Of a stretch of DNA of 64,000 bases, positions 24,784 through 33,919 are shown piece by piece; positions within the stretch are counted from its first letter, which is position 1, and the number at the start of each line of letters is the position of its first letter. The stretch spans positions 62,001 to 126,000 of the forward strand of contig JBBRNX010000005.1 in NCBI GenBank assembly GCA_038230035.1, in the 5' to 3' direction. This DNA comes from Gaiella sp038230035. Lineage in GTDB: Bacteria > Actinomycetota > Thermoleophilia > Gaiellales > Gaiellaceae. Position numbers and translations under genes: made by a program. The notes beneath the pieces are model-generated. The model searched no databases. It was not told the DNA's origin and saw only the letters and a list, made by a program, of their open reading frames with translations.

Positions 24784-25413
24784 TCAACCCCAGATCAGCC
24801 AACCGAGCAGCAGCCCGATGCGGAGCGACACCGCGAAGAGCAGCCAGCCGATCAGGAGCATGCGATACGAGACGCGTCGATCCGACGCTGTCCAGCCACG
24901 ATCCGGTGCGGCCAGCATCCGACGGTAAGGCGCAGTCGGGACCGGCGGGCCCTCCACACCCGACATGACTGGTTGGCCGGGACCCGGCAGCATCCGGATG
25001 ATCTCATTGCGGATCTTCTCCGCGTCGGCGTCGAAGTCGAGCAGGATGCGAGCGGCGACACCTTCGTTCTCGCGCACGAGACCGAGCAGGATGTGCTCGG
25101 GGCCGATGTAGTTGTGGCCAAGGGAAAGTGCTTCGCGCAGCGCCAGCTCGAGCACTTTCTTGGCGCGCGGCGTGAACGGGATCTGACCAAACGTCACCTC
25201 GTCGCCCTGGCCAATGATCCCAGCCACCTGCGCGCGCGCCGCCTCCACCTCGATCCCAAGTGACTCGAGCACGCGCGCTGCGAGACCCTCCTCCTCACGG
25301 AGAAGGCCAAGAAGGAGGTGTTCGGTACCTATGTAGTTGTGCTTCAACGCGCGCGCTTCGTCCTGCGCGAGCACCACCACTTGCCTAGCCCGCTCGGTGA
25401 ACCGCTCGAACAC
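24784..25413 (-). CDS. ClpC N-domain paralogue with C-terminal membrane helix
   Basis: 209 residues. Residues 1-148 are nearly identical to the double Clp-N domain of the ClpC encoded at 19201-21744, with only scattered changes (for example HLLLGLL for HILLGLL and FGQIPF for TGQIPF). All AAA domains are gone. After a Pro-rich linker comes one long hydrophobic segment (YRMLLIGWLLFAVSLRIGLLLGWLIWG) that would anchor the protein in the membrane. This looks like a truncated duplicate that gained a membrane tail. It may compete with or localise ClpC adaptors; this is inference. GTG 25413 lies 6 nt after TACGTT. Confidence 0.85.
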   Translation of the reverse strand: MFERFTERARQVVVLAQDEARALKHNYIGTEHLLLGLLREEEGLAARVLESLGIEVEAARAQVAGIIGQGDEVTFGQIPFTPRAKKVLELALREALSLGHNYIGPEHILLGLVRENEGVAARILLDFDADAEKIRNEIIRMLPGPGQPVMSGVEGPPVPTAPYRRMLAAPDRGWTASDRRVSYRMLLIGWLLFAVSLRIGLLLGWLIWG

Positions 25414-25445
25414 CTGGTCAACGTAGACCGTCGGGCACAGCGCGA

Positions 25446-25922
25446 CTACGCCGCTTTGATCTCCATGATCTTGAACTTGAGCTTCGCGCCGCGCGGCGTT
25501 GCGACCTCGACCGTCTCGCCCTTCTTGCGGCCCAGGATCGCACGCCCGACAGGGGAGTCGTTCGCGAGCTTGTGCTCGGACGGGTTGGCCTCGGCGGAGC
25601 CGACGATGTGGTACTCGACGGTCGCCTTCGCATCCACGTCGCGCAAGCGCACGACCGAGCCGATCGAGACCACGCTCGTGTCGATATCGCGCGCGTTGAT
25701 GACGCGTGCATCGAGGAGCCGCTCCTCGAGCTGGGCGATCTTGTGCTCGAGCATCGCCTGCTCGTTCTTCGCGTCGTCGTACTCGGCGTTCTCGGCGATA
25801 TCACCGAAGGCCCGCGCGACGCGAATGCGATCCGCGATCTCGCGGCGCCTGTCGGTGCGCAGTACGTCGAGCTCCTGCTTCAGGTTCTCGTAGCCCTCAG
25901 GCGTGAGGATCACGTCCTTCAC
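25446..25922 (-). CDS. greA: Transcription elongation factor GreA
   Basis: 158 residues, the GreA norm. The N-terminal coiled coil begins VILTPEGYENLKQELDVL and includes the acidic tip region AFGDIAENAEYDDAKNEQ, which inserts in the RNA polymerase secondary channel to cleave backtracked RNA. The C-terminal FKBP-like domain has SVVRLRDVDAKATVEYHIVGSAEA and SPVGRAILGRKKGETVEV. GTG 25922 follows GGAGG. It lies next to lysS and dusB as in many clostridia. Confidence 0.95.
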   Translation of the reverse strand: MKDVILTPEGYENLKQELDVLRTDRRREIADRIRVARAFGDIAENAEYDDAKNEQAMLEHKIAQLEERLLDARVINARDIDTSVVSIGSVVRLRDVDAKATVEYHIVGSAEANPSEHKLANDSPVGRAILGRKKGETVEVATPRGAKLKFKIMEIKAA

Positions 25923-26059
25923 ACGGCCTCCAGACAGCTTCTCGAAACGGGGCGCGGCGCCGAATGCGCCACGTCGGGGCGGGAATGGTAGCTCGCACCC
26001 CGGACATGGTCAAACGGAGACCGACTCCCGCCGCGGGAAGCGCGCCCTACCATGTCGTT

Positions 26060-27118
26060 GTGGAGATCGACCTGCGCGAAAGCTGGTTCATCGGCCCCGT
26101 CGAAGTGTCGACCAGGCTGGTGCTCGCGCCGATGGCCGGCGTCAGCGTGCAGGCGTTCCGCCGCCAGGGGCGGCGGTTCGGCGCTGGTCTCGTCTGCTCC
26201 GAGATGGTCAGCTGTGCCGGCATCGAGCACCGCAACGAACGGACGCTCGGGTACCTGCGTGTCGCCGCCGACGAGCATCCGCTCGCGATCCAACTCTTCG
26301 GCTCGGACCCGGTCGTGATGGCGGAAGCCGCCCGCATGGTCGAAGCTGCGGGCGCGGACATCGTCGACATCAACTACGGCTGCCCGGTTCGTAAGGTGAC
26401 ACGAACAGGCGCCGGCGCAACGCTTCTCGAGCAGCCGCGGCTCGCCTGCCGGATCGTGGAGGCTGTCGCCGGCGCGGTTGACCTGCCGGTGAGCGTGAAG
26501 ATGCGCCGCGGGCTGCGAGACGGATCGCTGACCTGCCTCGAGGTCGGGCCGCAGCTCGTGGCGGCCGGCGCGTCGACGCTGACCCTCCATCCTCGCTCAG
26601 CGCATCAGATGTACACCGGGACGGCGGATCACGCTCTGACGGCCGAGCTCGTCTCGCTCGTCGACGTGCCGGTGATCGCCTCTGGCGACATCACCTCTCG
26701 AGCGCGGGCCCAGGCTGTGCTCGCTACGACCGGCGCTGCGGCTGTCATGGTCGGCAGGGGCGCGCAGGGCAACCCGTGGGCGCTCCGCGAGATCGTCGAC
26801 GGCGACCCACCCGAGCCGAGCCGCGAGGAGGTCGTCGCGGAGCTGATCCTCTTCGTCCGCGAAACCGTCCGCGAGCTTGGCGAACGCCGTGCATCCGGAT
26901 TCCTAAAGAAGTTCTACGGCTGGTACCTGCGGCGAGGACGGTTCCCGCGGCCGTTCACGCAGGAGATCGTGGTTCTCGGCACGACGGCCGACGTCGAGTC
27001 GCGGCTCCTAGCGGCAGCACCTGGGGCTGCACCGTTGCTCGCCCAGCTCGAGGCCGAGCTCCCGTCCGGCGACGAGGTCACGCTCGAGCTGCCGATCTCG
27101 ATCTACGGCGGGGGTTAG
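26060..27118 (+). CDS. dusB: tRNA-dihydrouridine synthase
   Basis: 352 residues from the chosen start. It is a TIM-barrel flavoenzyme with LVLAPMAGVSVQAFRRQGRRFGAGLVCSEM, the catalytic Cys in DINYGCPVRKVTRTGAGATLL, and the FMN-phosphate site VIASGDITSRARAQAVLATTGAAAVMVGRGAQGNPW. Dus enzymes reduce uridines in the tRNA D-loop with NADPH. GTG 26060 is 6 nt after TACCAT (26048-26053), suggesting a leaderless start; upstream ATG codons in frame at 25964 and 25988 are less likely. The gene is in the place of Bacillus dusB. Its stop overlaps the convergent LysE-type gene as TTAG. Confidence 0.9.
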   Translation: MEIDLRESWFIGPVEVSTRLVLAPMAGVSVQAFRRQGRRFGAGLVCSEMVSCAGIEHRNERTLGYLRVAADEHPLAIQLFGSDPVVMAEAARMVEAAGADIVDINYGCPVRKVTRTGAGATLLEQPRLACRIVEAVAGAVDLPVSVKMRRGLRDGSLTCLEVGPQLVAAGASTLTLHPRSAHQMYTGTADHALTAELVSLVDVPVIASGDITSRARAQAVLATTGAAAVMVGRGAQGNPWALREIVDGDPPEPSREEVVAELILFVRETVRELGERRASGFLKKFYGWYLRRGRFPRPFTQEIVVLGTTADVESRLLAAAPGAAPLLAQLEAELPSGDEVTLELPISIYGGG

Positions 27119-27756
27119 TCGGACGAGTGGTGGGCGCCTGCGAGCGCCGTCACGACGCCGAGGCCGACGAACACCGATCCCGACACATACCGCTGCACAA
27201 GGCCGAACCGGCGCGAGCTGCGGAGCACGTCTCCCGCTGTTCCGGCGGCAATCGCCCACAGCGAGTCGGTGATCATGCCGAGCACCGCGAAGGTGAAGCC
27301 CAGGAGCAGGATCTGCAGCGCCGGACGGCCTCTGCTCGGATCGACGAACTGAGGCAGAAAGGCTAGGAAGAAGAGCGCGGTCTTCGGGTTGAGCACGTTG
27401 ACGACCACGCCCTGAGCGAAGACTCGCCGCAGTCGTCGCTCGCCGCCGAGTGCGATCTCGGCTTCAGCCTTCGGCGAGAAGAGCGTCCACAACCCGAGCG
27501 CGATCAGGTACGCGGCACCCGCCACCTTCACGACGGTGAACGCCGTCGCCGACGAGACGACGAGAGCCGACAACCCGGCCGTGGCCGCAACGATATGGAC
27601 GAGTGTCCCAAGGTGGATGCCGAGCACCGACACGAGCCCCGCTTTTCGTCCCTGCTGGATCGAGCGAGTCACGACGTAGAGGACCGCCGGCCCGGGCACG
27701 AGCAGGAGCGCGAGCGCCGCGACGACGAAGAGCGCCCAGCGATCCGGCGCGATCAC
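27115..27756 (-). CDS. LysE family translocator
   Basis: 213 residues with five to six membrane helices. The family signature is ALLLVPGPAVLYVVTRSIQQGRKAGLVSVLGIHLG, followed by VKVAGAAYLIALGLWTLF and the conserved NPKTALFFLAFLPQFV. LysE/RhtB proteins export amino acids or related compounds; the substrate is unknown. GTG 27756 overlaps the coaX stop as GTGA, so I prefer it over an ATG at 27771. It is downstream of coaX in the same operon. Its TAA stop shares bases with the convergent dus stop. Confidence 0.88.
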   Translation of the reverse strand: MIAPDRWALFVVAALALLLVPGPAVLYVVTRSIQQGRKAGLVSVLGIHLGTLVHIVAATAGLSALVVSSATAFTVVKVAGAAYLIALGLWTLFSPKAEAEIALGGERRLRRVFAQGVVVNVLNPKTALFFLAFLPQFVDPSRGRPALQILLLGFTFAVLGMITDSLWAIAAGTAGDVLRSSRRFGLVQRYVSGSVFVGLGVVTALAGAHHSSD

Positions 27757-28505
27757 CGATTCAGCTCCCATACGAGTCGCAGTCCTTCGAGCGTGAGGAA
27801 CGGGTCGACGCGCACGATCGTCGCCGTATGCGGCGCGATCAGCTCGGCGAGGCCGCCGGTGCCGACGACCGGCGCGTCGGGAGAGTCGAGCTCCGCGCGG
27901 ATCCGGCCGACGATTCCGTCCACCTGACCCGCGAAGCCGTAGACGAGGCCGGACTGCAGACCGGCGACTGTCGTCTTGCCAATCACCGTCGGCGGCGCAG
28001 TGAAATCGACTTTTACGAGCCGGGCCGCGCGGGCGAACAGCGCATCCATCGAGATCTCGATCCCCGGCGCGAGCACACCGCCGACGTAGTCGCCCTCCGG
28101 CGACACGACGTCGAAGTTCGTCGACGTCCCGAAGTCGACGACGATGCAGGGCGCGCCGTAAAGCTCTTTTGCAGCCACCGAGTTGACGATCCGATCCGGG
28201 CCGACCTCGCGCGGATCGTCGTAGCGGATCTTGATCCCGGTCTTGACGCCCGGTTCGACGGACAGGAGCGGCGCCTCGACCCACCGTTCGGCGACCCTCT
28301 CCCACTCGCGCACGAGCGTCGGCACGGTGGAAGCGAGACAGATCCCGTCGACTGCATCCACATCGAGAAGGCCGCCGAGGAAGACACCGAGCTCGTCGCC
28401 CGTCCGTGTCCGTTCGGTGGCCAGCCGCCAGTGCTCGACGATCCGCTCACCCTCGTAGAGGCCGAGTACCGTCTGCGTGTTCCCGACGTCGACTGCGAGC
28501 AGCAT
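27753..28505 (-). CDS. coaX: Type III pantothenate kinase
   Basis: 250 residues, the family norm. ASKHA-fold motifs are visible: phosphate-1 LLAVDVGNTQTVLGLYEG, then VGPDRIVNSVAAKELYG, the phosphate/adenosine site CIVVDFGTSTNFDVVS with the catalytic Asp, and GGVLAPGIEISMDALFARAARL, then GTGGLAELI. It phosphorylates pantothenate, the first step of coenzyme A synthesis, and is insensitive to feedback by CoA in characterised examples. The coaX-ftsH neighbourhood is known in Bacillus; here folate genes stand between. A repeat element precedes it on the minus strand. Confidence 0.95.
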   Translation of the reverse strand: MLLAVDVGNTQTVLGLYEGERIVEHWRLATERTRTGDELGVFLGGLLDVDAVDGICLASTVPTLVREWERVAERWVEAPLLSVEPGVKTGIKIRYDDPREVGPDRIVNSVAAKELYGAPCIVVDFGTSTNFDVVSPEGDYVGGVLAPGIEISMDALFARAARLVKVDFTAPPTVIGKTTVAGLQSGLVYGFAGQVDGIVGRIRAELDSPDAPVVGTGGLAELIAPHTATIVRVDPFLTLEGLRLVWELNR

Positions 28506-28535
28506 TGGGCGAAGTCAACCAGAGGACACAACCCC

Positions 28536-28638
28536 GGCCTTGTGTTACAGAAACACAAGGCCCCACACGCGTCGAAGTTGCCGTAGGCATCGCCTATGGC
28601 TCCTGCAAACCTCCTTGTGTTTCAGTAACACAAGGAGG
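28536..28638. repeat. Composite palindromic repeat (two TTGTGTT hairpins and a central hairpin)
   Basis: Hairpin 1 at 28536-28562 has perfect 11-bp arms (GGCCTTGTGTT / AACACAAGGCC, loop ACAGA). Hairpin 2 at 28610-28638 has perfect 12-bp arms (CCTCCTTGTGTT / AACACAAGGAGG, loop TCAGT). Between them 28580-28600 forms a third hairpin, GCCGTAGGC-ATC-GCCTATGGC. Related units occur at 62538-62560 and 62598-62618. The arrangement of paired hairpins resembles REPIN elements. Confidence 0.8.
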
Positions 28639-28649
28639 CCGGCAATCGA

Positions 28650-29018
28650 CTAGAGCGACTCCTCGTCCGAGGGTGGCACCTCGCCGATGCGCTCGGCGAG
28701 CGCTTCCGGCGTCAACCGCGGCTCGTCGCCCTCGCCGCGCAGCTCCTCGACCGTGACGTCCCCGGAGGTGTAGACCCGCGCCCGCGGGATCATCCGCGTC
28801 GGCCGGTTCTTGTCCCACACCCACACATCCTCCATCTGGAGATGGAAGAACGGATAGCTCGTCTGCGGCTCGACCTTCAGGTCCAGGGTGTTGCAGAGGT
28901 AGGTCGCGTCCTGCGTGAGGACGCAGTACCGGAAGAGCCCAAAGACTGCCGTGTACTCCTTCTTCAGCCGCAGCTCGAGCTCGGCCTCGAACTCGTCCAA
29001 CTCGTCGAGGTGACTCAT
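28650..29018 (-). CDS. DUF2469-like small acidic protein
   Basis: 122 residues, strongly acidic at both ends. It opens LDELDEFEAELELRLKKEYTAVFGLFRYCV and continues YLCNTLDLKVE and FFHLQMEDVWVWDKNRPTRMIPRARV, then GDVTVEEL. The pattern (E-X2-L-X2-EY, YLCN, WVWD-X2-RP, DV-X-VEEL) matches the uncharacterised actinobacterial DUF2469 family. The ATG at 29018 overlaps the folK stop (ATGA) and also has TACACT 7 nt upstream, so it may be made both with folK and from its own start. Function unknown; its place after folK suggests only co-expression. Confidence 0.75.
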   Translation of the reverse strand: MSHLDELDEFEAELELRLKKEYTAVFGLFRYCVLTQDATYLCNTLDLKVEPQTSYPFFHLQMEDVWVWDKNRPTRMIPRARVYTSGDVTVEELRGEGDEPRLTPEALAERIGEVPPSDEESL

Positions 29019-29482
29019 GGTTCGGAGTGTAGCCCTGCGAGCGCCGCCGTCACGGTGCCGTGACCCGGGATGCGAAGTGCTGGGTCGAGCTCGGCTAACG
29101 GCTCCAGGGCAAAGGCGCGCTCGTGCAACCGCGGATGCGGAACGGTGAGACCCGGTCGGTCGACGATCTCGTCGCCGTACATGAGTAGATCGAGGTCGAT
29201 CGTGCGGGGGCCGTTTCGCTCGGGGCCGCGCTCACGGCCGAGCTCCAGCTCGACCGCCAGCAGCTCCGCGAGCAGCTCGTCCGGCTCGAGCGTGGTCTCG
29301 AGCATCGCGGCGCCGTTCAGGAACGCAGGCTGCTCGACAAAGCCGACCGGGGCCGTCTCACGAAGCGTCGAGACGAGCAGGATCTCCACGCCGGGGCGCT
29401 CTCCCAGCAGCGCGAGCGCCCGACGGATCGTGACCTCCCGTTCGCCGAGGTTCGCCCCCAGCCCGACGTAGGCCCGAGTCAC
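29015..29482 (-). CDS. folK: 2-amino-4-hydroxy-6-hydroxymethyldihydropteridine pyrophosphokinase
   Basis: 155 residues, normal HPPK length. It begins AYVGLGANLGEREVTIRRAL. FLNGAAMLETTLEPDELLAELLAVELELGRERGPERNGPRTIDLDLLMYGDEIVD carries the ATP/metal motif with the paired Asp of DLDLL. LTVPHPRLHERAFALEPL follows. It transfers pyrophosphate from ATP to 6-hydroxymethyl-dihydropterin in folate synthesis. GTG 29482 is 7 nt after TATCCT, so it can be transcribed on its own although it also follows folB in the operon. Confidence 0.95.
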   Translation of the reverse strand: MTRAYVGLGANLGEREVTIRRALALLGERPGVEILLVSTLRETAPVGFVEQPAFLNGAAMLETTLEPDELLAELLAVELELGRERGPERNGPRTIDLDLLMYGDEIVDRPGLTVPHPRLHERAFALEPLAELDPALRIPGHGTVTAALAGLHSEP

Positions 29483-29524
29483 GGCGGGCAGGATAGCTCG
29501 AAAGGCGGCCGCCTGTCTCTCGAG

Positions 29525-29881
29525 TCAGTCTCGCGTCCGCTCGACCTCGACCGCCGAGTAATCAACCGGCACCTTGAGCCTGACGTCTGGCTTCCGCACG
29601 CGGACGCGCACCTTCTCGACCGGGAAACGATCGAGAAGCGCGTCGGCGAGAGCCGCCGCGAGCGCCTCGAGCAGGTGGTACGCGCGCCCGTCGGAGATCT
29701 CCCGCACGACTGCGACGACGGGCCGGTAGTCGACCGCGTCCTTGATCGAGTCGGAGTGACCAGACCTCGTGTCGGCGACATCGAGCCACAGATCCACGAG
29801 GAAACGCTGACCGTGCTCGCGCTCCTCGTCGAGAACGCCGTGGTAGCCGTAGAGCTCCAACCCGGCAAGCTCGATCGTCAT
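29525..29881 (-). CDS. folB: Dihydroneopterin aldolase
   Basis: 118 residues. It opens IELAGLELYGYHGVLDEEREHGQRFLVDLWLDVAD, with the conserved Tyr and Glu of FolB, and continues VAVVREISDGRAYHLLEALAAALADALL and VRVRKPDVRLKVPVDYSAVEVER with the catalytic Lys. It splits 7,8-dihydroneopterin to 6-hydroxymethyl-dihydropterin and glycolaldehyde. I chose ATG 29881 because it overlaps the folP stop (ATGA); an ATG at 29890 adds three residues. Folate operon order folP-folB-folK is the same as in Bacillus and mycobacteria. Confidence 0.94.
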   Translation of the reverse strand: MTIELAGLELYGYHGVLDEEREHGQRFLVDLWLDVADTRSGHSDSIKDAVDYRPVVAVVREISDGRAYHLLEALAAALADALLDRFPVEKVRVRVRKPDVRLKVPVDYSAVEVERTRD

Positions 29882-30714
29882 GCGCTCCATTCGATCACTC
29901 CATTCTCGACGGCGCGTGCCGCGGCAAGCGCCTCGACGTGCGACCGAACGTCGTGGACGCGGAAGATCGACGCGCCGCGGTCGAATGCGGCGACCGCCGC
30001 GCCGACAGATGCCGCATCGGTCGCGACACGAGCCGCCGGCTCGCCGACTGCCTTGCCGATCGTGCTCTTGCGCGAGAGCCCGACGAGTACCGGCCGGCCG
30101 AGCGCGACGAGCGCGTCAAGCCGGCGGACGAGCTGCAGGTTCTGGTCGGGCGTCTTGCCGAAGCCGATTCCCGGGTCGAGGCAGATCCTGTCCTCCGGCA
30201 CCCCGTGGTCGACCGCGAAGGCGAGTCGCTCCTCGAGGAAGGCCGCAACCTCGGCGACGACGTCGTCGTAGTGCGGATCGATCTGCATCGTGCGCGGCTC
30301 GCCCTGCATGTGCATCAGGCAGAGGAACACGCCGCTCTCGGCCACGACCTCGACGAGAGCCGGATCGCCGCGCAGCGCGCTGATGTCGTTCACGAGCATC
30401 GCTCCGAGCTCGACGGCCGCGCGTGCGACTTCGGCCTTCATCGTGTCGATCGAGACAGGGGCACCGGCGAGCTGCTCGAGCACGGGTACGACGCGCCGCA
30501 GCTCCTCATCGGCAGACGTCGGCGGCGCTCCAGGCCGCGTCGATTCCCCGCCGATGTCGACGATCGCCGCTCCCTCGGCGAGCATCCGCCGCCCGGAGGC
30601 AACGGCCACGCTCTGGTCGAGATTGACACCGCCGTCCGAGAACGAGTCCGGCGTCACGTTCACGACCCCGAGCACCGCCGGGCGCGCGAGCACGACATCG
30701 ATTGGCGCGGTCAC
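29878..30714 (-). CDS. folP: Dihydropteroate synthase
   Basis: 278 residues, normal length. The pterin/phosphate motif VLGVVNVTPDSFSDGG is near residue 14. GGESTRPGAPPTSADEELRRVVPV, VLVNDISALRGDP-type segment and GIGFGKTPDQNLQLVRRL follow, with GLSRKSTIG near the end. It joins p-aminobenzoate to the pterin pyrophosphate; it is the sulfonamide target. GTG 30714 is 6 nt after TAGGCT, so it probably starts the folP-folB-folK-DUF2469 transcript as a leaderless message. No folE is seen in the window. Confidence 0.95.
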   Translation of the reverse strand: MTAPIDVVLARPAVLGVVNVTPDSFSDGGVNLDQSVAVASGRRMLAEGAAIVDIGGESTRPGAPPTSADEELRRVVPVLEQLAGAPVSIDTMKAEVARAAVELGAMLVNDISALRGDPALVEVVAESGVFLCLMHMQGEPRTMQIDPHYDDVVAEVAAFLEERLAFAVDHGVPEDRICLDPGIGFGKTPDQNLQLVRRLDALVALGRPVLVGLSRKSTIGKAVGEPAARVATDAASVGAAVAAFDRGASIFRVHDVRSHVEALAAARAVENGVIEWSA

Positions 30715-30833
30715 TCTCCGAGCCTAGCGCGCCCGGAATAGGCTGCTACCCTTCCGCCGAGACCTAGAGCGAGTACCGGTGGTGCAGAGCGCCTCTCTAC
30801 CCGTTCGTGATGTGGTGAGGGAGGTGTATTTCT

Positions 30834-31043
30834 ATGGCAACCGGAACCGTGAAGTGGTTCAACGAGACGAAGGGCTACGGCTTCATCGCTCCCGACGAGG
30901 GATCGAAGGATCTGTTCGTCCATCACTCGGGAATCTCAGGCGATGGGTTCAAAACCCTCGCCGAAGGCGCACGCGTGACGTTCGAGCAGCGCCAGGGCAC
31001 GAAAGGCCCTGAGGCGACCGACGTCTCGGTGATTCCCGCCTAG
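30834..31043 (+). CDS. Cold-shock protein (CspA family)
   Basis: 69 residues forming a single cold-shock OB-fold: MATGTVKWFNETKGYGFIAP (RNP1 KGYGFI), then DLFVHHSGI (RNP2) and VTFEQRQGTKGPEATDV. It is an RNA chaperone that melts secondary structure. GGGAGG lies about 8 nt before the ATG, and a TACCCT box near 30749 would give a leader of some 70 nt, typical for regulated csp mRNAs. The infA-like gene follows 68 nt downstream, so cold-shock protein and IF-1 may be made together. Confidence 0.95.
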   Translation: MATGTVKWFNETKGYGFIAPDEGSKDLFVHHSGISGDGFKTLAEGARVTFEQRQGTKGPEATDVSVIPA

Positions 31044-31111
31044 CACGGCATCCGACCCCGCGCTCCGCGCAAAGAGCGCGGGGTCGACCTTCATCTGGAG
31101 AAGGATCGGCC

Positions 31112-31333
31112 ATCGCGAACAAGGAAGAGAAGATCGAGCTGGAGGGTGAGGTCGCCGAAGCTCTGCGCGGCGGCATGTTCCGGGTCGTTCTCGACAATGG
31201 TCACGAGACCCTCGGCTACACCGCAGGAAAGATGCGCCGTTACCGGATCCGGATCTTCCCGGGCGACCGGATCAAGCTCGAGCTGTCAGCCTACGACCTG
31301 AGCCGCGGCCGCATCGTCTACCGCTACCGCTGA
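31112..31333 (+). CDS. infA: Translation initiation factor IF-1, apparent ATC start
   Basis: 73 residues: ANKEEKIELEGEVAEALRGG at the start, then MFRVVLDNGHETLGYTAGKMRRYRIRIFPGDRIKLEL and SAYDLSRGRIVYRYR, which is IF-1 from end to end. No ATG, GTG or TTG exists in frame between the preceding stop and the conserved region. The codon before Ala-Asn-Lys, where IF-1 proteins have Met, is ATC at 31112. GGAGAAGGA lies about 6 nt upstream as a ribosome site. The frame is otherwise intact to TGA at 31333. Either ATC is a rare start codon or the G was misread. Gene-callers needing NTG would miss this gene. Confidence 0.88.
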   Translation: MANKEEKIELEGEVAEALRGGMFRVVLDNGHETLGYTAGKMRRYRIRIFPGDRIKLELSAYDLSRGRIVYRYR

Positions 31334-31339
31334 CGCGGG

Positions 31340-31365
31340 AGGGCGAGGCAAGCCTCGCCCCTACG
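31340..31365. repeat. Palindromic repeat, GGGCGAG family, copy 2
   Basis: GGGCGAGGC-AA-GCCTCGCCC (31341-31360) is a perfect 9-bp hairpin followed by CTACG. It matches the 18694-18718 copy apart from one base. It lies in the 36-nt gap between the convergent infA and ftsH stops and may serve both as a terminator. Confidence 0.78.
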
Positions 31366-31369
31366 ACAC

Positions 31370-33316
<1,947 letters not shown>

Positions 33317-33358
33317 GCTGTTTGCAGGGTAGCAGCCACCTCGAAGTCTGCCGGCCCG

Positions 33359-33919
33359 TTACGTACCGTCTGTCACGACCTCGGGGCGCAGAACGCCAAT
33401 GTACGGCAGGTTGCGATACCGCTCCGCGTAATCCAGCCCGTAGCCGATCACGAACTTGTTGGGGATCTCGAAACCGACGTAGCGGACGGGAATCTCGATC
33501 TCGCGCCGCTCGGGCTTCGTCAGGAGCGCGCACACCTCGAGCGACGCCGGCTCACGGGCCGCGAGGCTTCGCATCAGATACGACAGTGTGAGCCCCGAAT
33601 CGATGATGTCTTCGAGGACGAGCACGTCACGGCCGGCGATGCTCGCGTCGAGATCCTTCAGGATCCGGACGACGCCGGAGGAGTCGGTGCCGGCGCCGTA
33701 GCTCGAGATGGCCATGAAGTCGATCTCGCACGGCACGCTCAGCCGGCGCATCAGATCCGCAAGGAAGAACACGGCACCCTTGAGGACGCCGACGAGCAGG
33801 AGATCGCGGCCCTCGTAGTCGGCGGAGATCTCTCGCCCGAGCTCGTCGATCCGCACCTGCAACGGCTCCTCGTCGATGAGGATCTCCGCGACGTCCGCTT
33901 CGAGATCGACCATGGTCAT
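33359..33919 (-). CDS. hpt: Hypoxanthine phosphoribosyltransferase
   Basis: 186 residues, family norm. The start region EILIDEEPLQVRIDELGREISADYEGRDLLLVGVLKGAVFFLADLMRRL carries the PPi loop (LKGA). The PRPP loop VLVLEDIIDSGLTLSYL and the purine-stacking region VRYVGFEIPNKFVIGYGLDYAERYRNLPYIGVL follow. It salvages hypoxanthine and guanine with PRPP. ATG 33919 overlaps the tilS stop by one base (TGATG); ATG 33913 is an alternative. The tilS-hpt-ftsH order is widely conserved. Confidence 0.95.
   Translation of the reverse strand: MTMVDLEADVAEILIDEEPLQVRIDELGREISADYEGRDLLLVGVLKGAVFFLADLMRRLSVPCEIDFMAISSYGAGTDSSGVVRILKDLDASIAGRDVLVLEDIIDSGLTLSYLMRSLAAREPASLEVCALLTKPERREIEIPVRYVGFEIPNKFVIGYGLDYAERYRNLPYIGVLRPEVVTDGT

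Noticed and set aside
28536..28638. CRISPR array
   Set aside because: Only two hairpins with different arms and no spacer series or cas genes.
31043..31111. An upstream NTG start for infA
   Set aside because: No ATG, GTG or TTG in frame after the csp stop, and the residues there are not IF-1-like.
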